Assembly (NCBI RefSeq): GCF_000236805.1
Contig: NZ_AGFX01000030.1
Location: 62,001-126,000, forward strand
Length of the DNA: 64,000 bases
Source: Paenibacillus peoriae KCTC 3763
GTDB taxonomy: Bacteria > Bacillota > Bacilli > Paenibacillales > Paenibacillaceae
Direction: 5' to 3'
In this document: piece after piece, positions 36,762 through 44,553 of the stretch
Layout of the letters: every line of letters starts with the position of its first letter
Position numbering within the stretch: the first letter of the stretch is position 1
Made by a program: the position numbers and the translations under genes
Notes under the pieces: generated by a model
What the model saw: only the letters and a program-made list of their open reading frames with translations
Database searches by the model: none
Told to the model about the DNA's origin: nothing

Positions 36762-36830
36762 TTACAGATAGAAAAAAGGTGGACAATGGATATGATAAGC
36801 TTGCAAAATCTGACGATTAGACATATGTTA

Positions 36831-36914
36831 AAAAGCCTGAAATCGCTCAAATGGGACTGCTTCCTGTCATGAACAGGCGCAGCCCCATAGGATAAAGAGT
36901 GTTCTCAGGCTTTT
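36831..36914. other. Long nested hairpin, possible terminator or small RNA
   Basis: AAAAGCCTGA (36831) pairs perfectly with TCAGGCTTTT (36905-36914). Inside it TGGGACTGC pairs with GCAGCCCCA (one mismatch) and CCTGT with ACAGG around CATGA. It lies between the converging sigma-like operon and the lipase gene, so it may be a two-way terminator, but it is longer and more complex than usual. Confidence 0.55.
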
Positions 36915-36930
36915 AATATTTTAGAATAAA

Positions 36931-38520
36931 TTAATTTACATACTTATTTCCGTCAGCATCAATATAGATGGATTGAACTGCCGTGCGGCGGTAAGGATAG
37001 CCAGCCTCCGTCGTGCCGTTAATTTCATAGGTTACGGAATAAAGGCCGGGCTTGTCCGCTTTGGAAAGCTCGATTTGTCCTGTAGGGTTAACGTTTTTTT
37101 GCTGTAACGTCAAACCCTTGGGCGCTAACGTGGTTCCTTGCTGCGGGTCACCGTAGTATTGAACCTGGTAGGTGACTTGTGTAACGCTGTCTGTGCTGTC
37201 TTTAGAATCTTGTGGTTCCAGATTCAGCTTCGGACCGACTGCATTGAGCTTGTATTTTAGTTCAGGCACCTGAACGGCATGGTAGCGGGCGATCAGGAGA
37301 TACGCTCCTTGATCAGCAAGCGTGGCGTTCAGTTTATAGATACCCGGTTTTGGATTTTGAATGACGGCGTTATGATGCCAGGCACCAGCAAAAATTTCAT
37401 CATCATAACCTGCTTTCAGACTGATGATCTCGCTGGTACCGTCAGGCTTGGTCAGCTCAAGCTGATTTACACGTTTATCGCTGATCCAGTCCAGATCAAC
37501 AGATTTGACACCATTTTCAACAATGAGGATTTCGGAGGCTTTTCCATTATAGTCTCCGCCGCGGATAAAGTATGAATTGTCGATCTCGCTATAGGTGGAT
37601 TGTAAAGCAGAAGCAGTCAGGGAAGATGCTGCTGAAACTGCCTCAGCTTCCTGATTCAATGTTGGAGTGTTCGCTTGGAGGTAGGGTTGGATCAGGGAGA
37701 AGACATAGGAGCCGGTACGAACCTTGGCATGATCCCAGGGTCCGACTTTGACTACACGTCCACCGGGAAGCTTGGCATTGTCGACAGTGACCATTCCATC
37801 ATTCTTGCCAAAGGATGAGAGATAAAGTCCACCCAGTATGTAGGAAGCGGTGCCGTCGGACCAGTTATCACCAGCAAACGTGAAGAATGGAATTGTAGTC
37901 GCATTGCTGAGTGCATCGGTCTTGGATCGGAAATACTTCATATAAGATGTTTGTAAAGTTGAGGTGCCGGGATTCTGGGAGCCGATGATATCTGCTAGCC
38001 ATCCGGCCCAGCTGCTGTAGGCGAGATCTGCAAGTTGTGAGCCATGATGAGGACTGCCGAGGGTGATGACACGTTGGACATAAGGGGCGGCTCCGTTATA
38101 TACGAGAGCGGTTTGAGTATCTACTCCACCTTTGCTGTGAGCGATGACGATGAGCTTTTTTCCAAAGTGATTACTAATGACCTTGATTTTGTCGGCTAGA
38201 AGCTTGCCATTGTCCCACATATCCTGTGAGGTGCCGTTGGCATCGTAAAGATTAATGGTGGCCGTCTGGTATCCGGCGTCACGTGCGCGCTGAAGCATAT
38301 CGTTGTTATTCTTGGTCCAGACTTCAGCGCTACTGTTCAATCCATGTACAAACAATAGTGCGGGCTTGGCAGGATCAACGCGATTAGGTGGCGGGCCTTC
38401 TGCCCAGCTTCCGGCGGCTTCTTTCGGGGGTTCAGGTGTAGTGGAGCCTGCAAAAGCACCAACGGGGACAAGAGTGACAGATAATAAAAAAATAAGCATT
38501 GAAACAGTGATCTTTCTCAA
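36931..38520 (-). CDS. Secreted lipase/esterase, alpha/beta hydrolase
   Basis: 529 aa; TTG start at 38520 after AAAAGGAGGATT. Signal peptide KITVSMLIFLLSVTLVPVGA ending in AFAG. The hydrolase domain (residues ~50-290) has the oxyanion segment LLFVHGLNSSAEVW, the nucleophile elbow IAHSKGGVDT (G replaced by A before H-S-K-G) and LGSPHHGSQLADLAY, as in EstA/triacylglycerol-lipase-like enzymes. The remaining ~240 residues look like two beta-sandwich domains and end DADGNKYVN, possibly for surface or substrate binding. Exported; natural substrate unknown. Confidence 0.88.
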   Translation of the reverse strand: MRKITVSMLIFLLSVTLVPVGAFAGSTTPEPPKEAAGSWAEGPPPNRVDPAKPALLFVHGLNSSAEVWTKNNNDMLQRARDAGYQTATINLYDANGTSQDMWDNGKLLADKIKVISNHFGKKLIVIAHSKGGVDTQTALVYNGAAPYVQRVITLGSPHHGSQLADLAYSSWAGWLADIIGSQNPGTSTLQTSYMKYFRSKTDALSNATTIPFFTFAGDNWSDGTASYILGGLYLSSFGKNDGMVTVDNAKLPGGRVVKVGPWDHAKVRTGSYVFSLIQPYLQANTPTLNQEAEAVSAASSLTASALQSTYSEIDNSYFIRGGDYNGKASEILIVENGVKSVDLDWISDKRVNQLELTKPDGTSEIISLKAGYDDEIFAGAWHHNAVIQNPKPGIYKLNATLADQGAYLLIARYHAVQVPELKYKLNAVGPKLNLEPQDSKDSTDSVTQVTYQVQYYGDPQQGTTLAPKGLTLQQKNVNPTGQIELSKADKPGLYSVTYEINGTTEAGYPYRRTAVQSIYIDADGNKYVN

Positions 38521-38648
38521 GCTTGGAATCCTCCTTTTGTAAAATAAAGTATTTTTCCCAACCTATTATACGTGCCATATTGTGGTATAACATCAATTCT
38601 ATTTCATATTTACATTAAAATTTTATTTTTTCAGTCATTTTTTAGTCA

Positions 38649-38678
38649 GGATATCCCTTCGATTCATGGCACATGCTA
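38649..38678 (+). promoter_or_regulatory. Candidate sigma-G/F promoter of the spore lipoprotein gene
   Basis: GGATA (38649-38653), 18-nt spacer, CATGCTA (38672-38678), close to the forespore pattern GHATR-N18-CATNHTA. It lies about 40 bases before the start at 38717, in line with a YhcN/YlaJ-type spore protein. Confidence 0.45.
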
Positions 38679-38716
38679 ACCTCGTCACACATTTTATATG
38701 TATGGAGGATGAGTTC

Positions 38717-39715
38717 ATGCCAGGAACTAAGAAGATCATCAGCTTGACGATTTCTGCTGCTTTACTTGCCAGCATGGCTACTTTGACAGGGTGTGGGACT
38801 GCGAATCATAACGTCCGTACGAACGCTACCCGCTATAATGTGCAAAGCACACGTCCTTTGGATGGTGTGAACCGTTATGGTATGGATGGTGTGAACCGTA
38901 TTGACGGTGTAAATCGTTATGGTGTGGATGGTGTCAACCGTATTGATGGTGTGAACCGTTATGGGGTTAAGTCCAACGGTGTAGGCGGGGCGCCATTGAA
39001 CCCGAAAACTAATGTTACCGGACACCCAGTTCGTAATTTGCAAGTCGATCGCAATTTGTCCAAACGTTTAGCCGAGTTGCCGGATGTAAAATCTGCGACC
39101 GTACTGGTTGGTGATCGTAATGCTTATGTAGCGGTTTCCTTGAAGGACCATGCCAATGCAACGGGTGTGGGCACTCCAAGCGCCACTAGTACTCAGCATT
39201 ACAGAAATGCACCGAGCGTGAGTGGCGTTAATGGTACGCGCGGGGGCTATACAACGGGCACCACTACGCCCGGAGTGACAGATGGGGTTACCGGATACGG
39301 AACACCTGCGCGTCGTGGTGACGGATTATACGGCACAATGGGTACAGGTTCTTATGGTATGATTCGTGGCTTGACGGATGGTACCCGCACGGATGGTACC
39401 ACAGTTCAGGGTGCACGAACTGCGTATGAACCTAGCACGCTGACCGAAGCGGTCAAAAGTAAAATTGCCAATAAGGTTAAGCAATTTGCGCCGTCGATTC
39501 AACAGGTGTATGTATCAGCGAACCCTGATTTTATCAAGCATAGCACCGACTTTGCACGCAGTGTACAAAGTGGTCATCCGATCAAAGGAATGAGTACCCA
39601 ATTAGGTGATATCATTCAACGTGTTTTTCCAACCCCTGCGGCTGGAACGAACCGTCCAACTACATCACCAACACGTCCACAAAATCATACACCTGCACCT
39701 ATGAATTATCGTTAA
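38717..39715 (+). CDS. YhcN/YlaJ-family sporulation lipoprotein
   Basis: 332 aa from the ATG at 38717, after TGGAGGATGA. Lipoprotein signal with lipobox LTGC near residue 28. Then about five copies of a D-G-V-N-R-[YI] repeat (alternating DGVNRYGV and DGVNRI), and the YhcN/YlaJ domain: NLSKRLAELPDVKSATVLVG, AYVAVSL and, after a long Gly/Thr-rich insert, SKIANKVKQFAPSIQQVYVS. B. subtilis YhcN is a forespore membrane lipoprotein found in spores. The repeat and the insert are extra compared with the short Bacillus proteins. Confidence 0.85.
   Translation: MPGTKKIISLTISAALLASMATLTGCGTANHNVRTNATRYNVQSTRPLDGVNRYGMDGVNRIDGVNRYGVDGVNRIDGVNRYGVKSNGVGGAPLNPKTNVTGHPVRNLQVDRNLSKRLAELPDVKSATVLVGDRNAYVAVSLKDHANATGVGTPSATSTQHYRNAPSVSGVNGTRGGYTTGTTTPGVTDGVTGYGTPARRGDGLYGTMGTGSYGMIRGLTDGTRTDGTTVQGARTAYEPSTLTEAVKSKIANKVKQFAPSIQQVYVSANPDFIKHSTDFARSVQSGHPIKGMSTQLGDIIQRVFPTPAAGTNRPTTSPTRPQNHTPAPMNYR
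38861..38966 (+). repeat. In-gene tandem repeat (DGVNR units)
   Basis: Five units of GATGGTGTGAACCG(T/TATT) of 18 or 24 bases in the lipoprotein gene, coding DGVNRI and DGVNRYG(V/M). Unit number is likely to vary between strains. Confidence 0.75.
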
Positions 39716-39740
39716 TTCACAACATATGTATAATGCCAAA

Positions 39741-39788
39741 AAAAGAGCTATCCATTTCGGCGAATGCGCCGACGGATAGCTTTTTGGT
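39741..39788. terminator. Bidirectional terminator
   Basis: AGCTATCC/GGATAGCT stem with inner CGGCG/CGCCG pairing, A-rich on the left and TTTTTGG on the right. It serves the lipoprotein gene (plus) and nagA (minus). Confidence 0.75.
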
Positions 39789-41027
39789 TTAGTGGAATGA
39801 TATAAATGATTGGCGCATTCCTTTAATCCATACGCCCTGCAAATTTAGGTCGGCATCCAGCAACAGGATGTCTGCTTGCTTGCCTGCTTCTAGCGATCCT
39901 GTCCGATCATGAATATCCAGGGATCGAGCCGGATTCAGACTGGCCATTTGTGATGCTTCGGGGATACTCAAGCCCACCTGTTGAACCAGAAAACGAAAGC
40001 CTTCAATCATGGTCAGTGTGCTTCCCGCCAAGGTGACTCCATCCTCCAGTCGTGCCACACCATCCTGCACGATTACTGGCAAATCACCGAGCGTGTAGTG
40101 TCCATCCTCCAGCCCGGTGGCAGACATGGCATCGGTAATTAAAATAAGATTATGATTCTGCTTTAACTTGGCGAGTAGAGAAATGGCGGCAGGATGCACG
40201 TGAATGCCGTCCGCGATGACCTCTGCTTCAATGCGCGGATCAGCAAGTACCGCTCCAGCGGCTCCCGGCTTGCGGTGATGCAGCGGAGTCATGGCATTGA
40301 ACGCATGCACGGCATGGTTCAGGCCCGCCGCCGCTGCCTGCTCCACCTCTTCATATGTGGCATCCGTATGACCCAGAGCGGCAGTGATACCATGGCTGCG
40401 CAGCCATGGTATCAGTTCCAGCGCGCCTTCCCGTTCGGGTGCAAGCGTCAGCTGGCGAACAAGGCCCGGGTAGCGCTGCTCCCATTCTGCCATCCACGCG
40501 AGATTCGGAGGCACGATGTGTTGCGGGTTTTGTGCTCCCGGCCAGTTCGGACTAATGAATGGGCCTTCCAGATGCACGCCCTCCAACTGCGCATGAGGCA
40601 TAGGCTGTGCCATATAGGCGTGAACCTCACCCAGCACCCGGTCAATTCGCTCCTTAGGTGCGGTCATCGTAGTAGCCAGCATGGCGGTCGTTCCTTGCGA
40701 GCCGTGAAAGGAGGTGATCGTATCCAGTACTCTTGGATTGGAGTCCATAAAATCCTCACCGTTACCGCCGTGAACATGAATGTCAATAAAGCCCGGCAGC
40801 AGATAGCCGCCTTCCAGACGAACCATGCTTGCCGCTTCAGCTGTACCATCTGTATGACTTGCCTTGTCTGCGGATGACCAATCCGCAGGCAAATCCTCCT
40901 CTGAACCCGCATATACAATGGATTGTCCCTGAATGACGACAACCCCTTTTTCAATCATGTCGTTCCCGATGACGACCTGTCCATACAGCAGCTGAGTTAT
41001 GCTGCCACTCGATTCATCTGAGTTCAA
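39789..41027 (-). CDS. nagA: N-acetylglucosamine-6-phosphate deacetylase
   Basis: 412 aa; TTG start at 41027 after AGGAGGTTGGA, overlapping nagB by 4 bases. Converts GlcNAc-6-P to GlcN-6-P and acetate. Metal and active-site motifs of the amidohydrolase fold: GFIDIHVHGGNGEDFMD, EGPFISPNWPGAQNP (Glu ligand), ALGHTDATYEE, HAFNAMTPLHHRKPG and LITDAMSATGLEDGHY (catalytic Asp). Standard length. The three genes regulator-nagB-nagA form one minus-strand operon. Confidence 0.95.
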   Translation of the reverse strand: MNSDESSGSITQLLYGQVVIGNDMIEKGVVVIQGQSIVYAGSEEDLPADWSSADKASHTDGTAEAASMVRLEGGYLLPGFIDIHVHGGNGEDFMDSNPRVLDTITSFHGSQGTTAMLATTMTAPKERIDRVLGEVHAYMAQPMPHAQLEGVHLEGPFISPNWPGAQNPQHIVPPNLAWMAEWEQRYPGLVRQLTLAPEREGALELIPWLRSHGITAALGHTDATYEEVEQAAAAGLNHAVHAFNAMTPLHHRKPGAAGAVLADPRIEAEVIADGIHVHPAAISLLAKLKQNHNLILITDAMSATGLEDGHYTLGDLPVIVQDGVARLEDGVTLAGSTLTMIEGFRFLVQQVGLSIPEASQMASLNPARSLDIHDRTGSLEAGKQADILLLDADLNLQGVWIKGMRQSFISFH

Positions 41028-41752
41028 TTAATCCAACCTCCTGCTTCCTGATCCAGTAATATAAGCACGTTGGGATGGCATTGCAGCAGGGATGCCGGAC
41101 ATTCTGTCGTGACGGGTCCAGTTAAAGCCTGCTTTATAATGTCAGCCTTATCCGCACCAAAAGCCACCAAAACAATTTGCTTCGCCTTTAAAATCGTGCC
41201 TACTCCCATCGTAATTGCTTGCTTGGGTACAGCATCTATATGGCCAAAAAATCGGGCATTTGCCGTACGCGTTCTTTCTTCCAAATCGACAACATGTGTG
41301 GACCCAGTCAAGCTGTGACCGGGTTCGTTAAAGCCAATATGACCATTATGACCAATGCCGAGCAATTGGAGATCCACGTGCCCATGATCCAGAATGGCTT
41401 GCTCGTGTGCTGCACATTCTGCTGCCAAATCGACTGCATTCCCGTCAGGTACGCGCGTATGGGCGATGGGAATGTCGATATGCTGGAACAGGTGCTCATT
41501 CATAAATCTGCGATAGCTCTGCGGGTGCTCCTGGGAGAGGCCGACATATTCATCAAGATTGACAGCAAAGGCTCGTGCAAAGCTGACCTGTCCCTTGCGG
41601 TACATATCTGCAAGACGTTGGTAAATACCAATAGGCGTACTACCGGTTGCTAGGCCAAGCATGGCCTGCGGTTTGGTTAGCAGTAAGCCGGCGATTACAG
41701 CGGCGGCAGTAGCGTTCAGGTCTTCACTGCTGTTAAAAATGCGTATGTTCAT
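41024..41752 (-). CDS. nagB: Glucosamine-6-phosphate deaminase
   Basis: 242 aa. Converts GlcN-6-P to fructose-6-P and ammonia. Motifs: GLATGSTPIGIYQRL (phosphate loop), VNLDEYVGLSQEHPQSYRRF (catalytic Asp/Glu region), LLGIGHNGHIGFNEPG (active-site His) and a short C-terminal region as in the monomeric Bacillus-type enzyme, which lacks the E. coli allosteric extension. One base separates it from the regulator gene. Confidence 0.95.
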   Translation of the reverse strand: MNIRIFNSSEDLNATAAAVIAGLLLTKPQAMLGLATGSTPIGIYQRLADMYRKGQVSFARAFAVNLDEYVGLSQEHPQSYRRFMNEHLFQHIDIPIAHTRVPDGNAVDLAAECAAHEQAILDHGHVDLQLLGIGHNGHIGFNEPGHSLTGSTHVVDLEERTRTANARFFGHIDAVPKQAITMGVGTILKAKQIVLVAFGADKADIIKQALTGPVTTECPASLLQCHPNVLILLDQEAGGWIN

Positions 41753-41753
41753 C

Positions 41754-42620
41754 TTAGTGGCCCCCTGGTTGTTTTTTGAGCTTGCTCACTTGTTGATATG
41801 AACCTTCCAATCTCGGAATATATTTGTCAAAATCCGCGCTCACCATACCTGTAAACAGGATATCTATGATATGAAGCTGGGCGATACGGGACGCCATATC
41901 TCCTCGTCGCATTCCTTCCTCCAGCGAAGAGGAAAACAGAGCAATATCCGATATCCCCGCCAGCGTATTGTTGCCAAAGGAGGTCAGGGATAGTGTCCTG
42001 GCTCCCTGCTCCTTCGCGCAGCGCAGAGCTGCGATCGTCTCCTGGGTTTCCCCCGAGTAGGAGACAGCAAAGGCGACATCTCCCGGCCCGAGCGAAGAGG
42101 CAGAGGTGATCTGCATATGCGAATCCGCGAAGGCGGTGCTATTTTTGCCAATACGAATGAGCTTCTGGTAAAAATCCTGCGCCACAATCGAGGAGGTCGC
42201 CATCCCGTACAAATCAATGCGGTTTGTGGCTGACAGCCACGTAATGGCTTGCTCCAGCTTGTCGAAATCCAGCAGCCGAGTCGTGTCCGCAATAGATGCC
42301 GTATGGTTCGCCTGAATAGCCTGCACAATACGGAAGAGTGAATTCCCGGCAACAATGTCCTGGTAGGATTCTTCACCATTACGGTTTGAATGGGATAACT
42401 CGGCGGCCAGCTTCATTTTGAAATCAGGATAGCCTTTAAAATGCAGTGATTTGCAAAACCGCGTAACGGTCGCCGCACTCACACCACAACGCTCTGACAG
42501 TTCCCGAATACCCAGATGCAGCACGTCTTCCGGGGATTGCAGAATGGATTCCCCAAGCCTGCGCTCTTGTACGGGGAGCTGCTCCAGTCTATGGGCTAAT
42601 GTATGAAGGATAGGGGACAT
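41754..42620 (-). CDS. RpiR/MurR-family regulator with SIS domain
   Basis: 288 aa. N-terminal RpiR HTH (ELSERCGVSAATVTRFCKSL) and C-terminal SIS sugar-phosphate domain (RIDLYGMATSSIVAQDFYQK; FAVSYSGETQETIAALR). It most likely senses an amino-sugar phosphate and controls the nagBA genes it precedes. AAAGGAGCA ribosome site 8 nt before the ATG. Confidence 0.9.
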   Translation of the reverse strand: MSPILHTLAHRLEQLPVQERRLGESILQSPEDVLHLGIRELSERCGVSAATVTRFCKSLHFKGYPDFKMKLAAELSHSNRNGEESYQDIVAGNSLFRIVQAIQANHTASIADTTRLLDFDKLEQAITWLSATNRIDLYGMATSSIVAQDFYQKLIRIGKNSTAFADSHMQITSASSLGPGDVAFAVSYSGETQETIAALRCAKEQGARTLSLTSFGNNTLAGISDIALFSSSLEEGMRRGDMASRIAQLHIIDILFTGMVSADFDKYIPRLEGSYQQVSKLKKQPGGH

Positions 42621-42972
42621 GAGCTGTGCTCCTTTGGCTGTAAAATGCTTTGATGAAAAAAAGTATCGTTATATTTAGTTGATTTAGGAAAAATATTTTC
42701 GTGTATATTGTAAAATAATTATGCTCTTCATGCAAGAGATGTGAGGTGAATATCTGCTAGATTTTACGAAAAAATGGGTTGCAAAAATTGTAGAAACAAG
42801 CATACATTAATTCACATATTTCGAGTTTTATTTACAAAACAACCTATTGACTTGTCTCTTCATTGGAGGAGTATAATTGAATAAAGTTCCAGTGAAGGGA
42901 TTTTTCAAGGAGCTTACAGTGGGCATTGTTGTGCGTAACGAATAGAATCTCATTCACAAGGAGGAGTTTGCT
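42621..42972. other. Divergent intergenic region, nag operon versus biosynthetic operon
   Basis: About 350 AT-rich bases without a supported gene. It holds the promoter of the RpiR-nag operon (not clearly identifiable by eye) and a sigma-A-like promoter for the biosynthetic operon (42847-42877). A 172-codon minus-strand ORF starting in 43362 crosses the carrier protein gene and is a shadow. Confidence 0.5.
42847..42877 (+). promoter_or_regulatory. Sigma-A-like promoter of the biosynthetic operon
   Basis: TTGACT (42847-42852) and TATAAT (42872-42877), both near-consensus, but with a 19-nt spacer, which is longer than ideal. It would give a 5' UTR of about 90 bases before the first carrier protein. 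Confidence 0.5.
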
Positions 42973-43251
42973 ATGCAAAGCCGAGTGATTGAAATGATCA
43001 GCGCGGTCAAGGAAGATCCTGAACTGGTCGGTAAGCTGGATGGACATTCGGACATTATTCATGATGCTGGGCTGGATTCGTTGCAATTGGTTCATTTCAT
43101 GCTGCAAGTGGAGGATGCGTTTGATGTGGAAATTGATTTTGATTCCTTTGAGCTGGAGCATTTGCGCTCGGTAGATGCCTTTTGCAGCTACATACAGGGG
43201 ATCAGCGAGGCGGAACAAGCGCCGCACCCGGAGGGAATGGAGACGGTCTAA
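42973..43251 (+). CDS. Acyl carrier protein (first copy)
   Basis: 92 aa; ATG at 42973 after AAGGAGGAG. Four-helix carrier protein with the phosphopantetheine site GLDSLQLV (Ser36) and acidic helix 2/3 (VEIDFDSFELEHLRSVDAF). It is a stand-alone carrier like BtrI, which holds the growing aminoacyl side chain in butirosin synthesis. The radical SAM and first ATP-grasp enzymes follow. The C-terminal tail (EQAPHPEGMETV) is extra. First gene of a 12-gene same-strand operon. Confidence 0.88.
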   Translation: MQSRVIEMISAVKEDPELVGKLDGHSDIIHDAGLDSLQLVHFMLQVEDAFDVEIDFDSFELEHLRSVDAFCSYIQGISEAEQAPHPEGMETV

Positions 43252-43309
43252 GAGGCGGCTTTGATTTAGGGTACACTCTGCCTGAAAATCCATTAAACGA
43301 GGTGGTAGC

Positions 43310-44503
43310 ATGCAGCCCAAAAGCAATGTGCTGATTGATGAGAAGGCGTTCAAGCTCATCAAGCGTAATCTGAAAAATGCTTCCGTGTCTTATCGTAATG
43401 CAACACAGAACCCTGCTTTCAAAACGGACATGCCCCAGACCATCGGTATTAAGCTGACCAACCGCTGCAACCTGAGATGTACCCACTGTTTTGAATGGAA
43501 CGAGGAAGGTTATCATCATCAAATGGATAAAGAAGAGCAAAACTTGGATCTTGCCCCGGACATGCTTCGGCAAATTTTGAGCGAGACCAGGGAAGCCAAA
43601 TCCCGGCTATACATGTGGGGCGGTGAACCGATGTTTCACCGGCGTTTTAACGAAATTTTGGACGTGCTGGCGGAAGATCGGCGCGAAATGACATTTTGTA
43701 CGAATGGATTACTGATTGACAACTATTTGGACCGGATTTTGGATTTATCTGAAAATCTGGAGCTGTTAATAGCGATTGAAGGTTTTGAAAGAGAACACGA
43801 TCTGATTCGCGGTAAAGGCACCTTTCAAAAAACGATGCGGCAGATGGATAAGCTGATTGAACTGCGTGACCAGGGATTGTACAAAGGGCGGGTAACCGTC
43901 CATGCGGTCATTAACGATAATATGATCGGACGAATGTACGAATTTCTGCAAATGCTGGAGGACAAAAGGCTGGATCTGGTGCTGCTGACGTTCCCCTGGT
44001 ACATTTCCAAAGAAACCTCCCTCAAAATGGATGAATATTTTACACGTAACTTCTCCTGGCTAAGGCAGCTTGAAGAAAATAATATCAGCAGCTGGCATGC
44101 TTTCAAATATAAAATCAACCCGAGTAACATCGACCCTCTGATGCAGGAACTGCAGCGAATCAATGAGCGGGTGTGGAACATTCGCGTACGCTATCAGCCC
44201 GGTTTGGACTTTGGGGAGATCGATAAATTTATACATGGCGAGGAAATGGTCAGCCGCTGCTCCAATCATTGCCTGGCACTCACCTCCAGAACGGATATTT
44301 TGCCGGATGGGAAGGTTATGCCTTGCAAATTTTTCAGTGAGTTCACGATTGGAAGCTTGCGTGAGCAGAGTCTGGATGAGATATGGAATTCGGATGCGTA
44401 TGAGAAAACCCGTCAAAAGATTAATCACGAAGGCTTAACGCCTGTATGTTCCAAATGCAGCGTCTTATACCTGCATGGAGCAGGCTCTTTGAAATATATA
44501 TAG
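43310..44503 (+). CDS. Radical SAM/SPASM enzyme
   Basis: 397 aa. The [4Fe-4S]-SAM motif CNLRCTHC has Cys53, Cys57 and Cys60; MWGGEPMFH is the GGE motif. A C-terminal SPASM-type cluster region has Cys residues in SRCSNHCLAL, VMPCKFFSEFTIGSL and PVCSKCSVLYLHGAG. Such enzymes modify peptides or oxidise alcohols (BtrN in butirosin has a related twitch domain). No precursor peptide gene is nearby, so a carrier-bound amino acid or a sugar is the more likely substrate. AGGTGG precedes the ATG. A small TCCTGT/ACAGGA hairpin without a T-tract follows the gene. Confidence 0.87.
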   Translation: MQPKSNVLIDEKAFKLIKRNLKNASVSYRNATQNPAFKTDMPQTIGIKLTNRCNLRCTHCFEWNEEGYHHQMDKEEQNLDLAPDMLRQILSETREAKSRLYMWGGEPMFHRRFNEILDVLAEDRREMTFCTNGLLIDNYLDRILDLSENLELLIAIEGFEREHDLIRGKGTFQKTMRQMDKLIELRDQGLYKGRVTVHAVINDNMIGRMYEFLQMLEDKRLDLVLLTFPWYISKETSLKMDEYFTRNFSWLRQLEENNISSWHAFKYKINPSNIDPLMQELQRINERVWNIRVRYQPGLDFGEIDKFIHGEEMVSRCSNHCLALTSRTDILPDGKVMPCKFFSEFTIGSLREQSLDEIWNSDAYEKTRQKINHEGLTPVCSKCSVLYLHGAGSLKYI

Positions 44504-44553
44504 TGTCCTGTGAATGTTGTTTGTTACAGGATGGAAGAGAGGGATGACAGGAC

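Noticed and set aside
38861-38966. CRISPR-like repeats
   Set aside because: The units are in-frame codon repeats (DGVNR) inside a lipoprotein gene with no spacers; no CRISPR array was seen anywhere in the window.
40194-40877. Plus-strand ORF of 227 codons antisense to nagA
   Set aside because: Shadow of a GC-rich gene; no ribosome site, no domain.
43202-43573. Minus-strand ORFs over the carrier protein and radical SAM genes
   Set aside because: Overlap strongly supported plus-strand genes and show no recognisable domain.
44507-44536. Terminator after the radical SAM gene
   Set aside because: TCCTGT/ACAGGA hairpin is short and has no T-tract, and the next gene continues the same operon.
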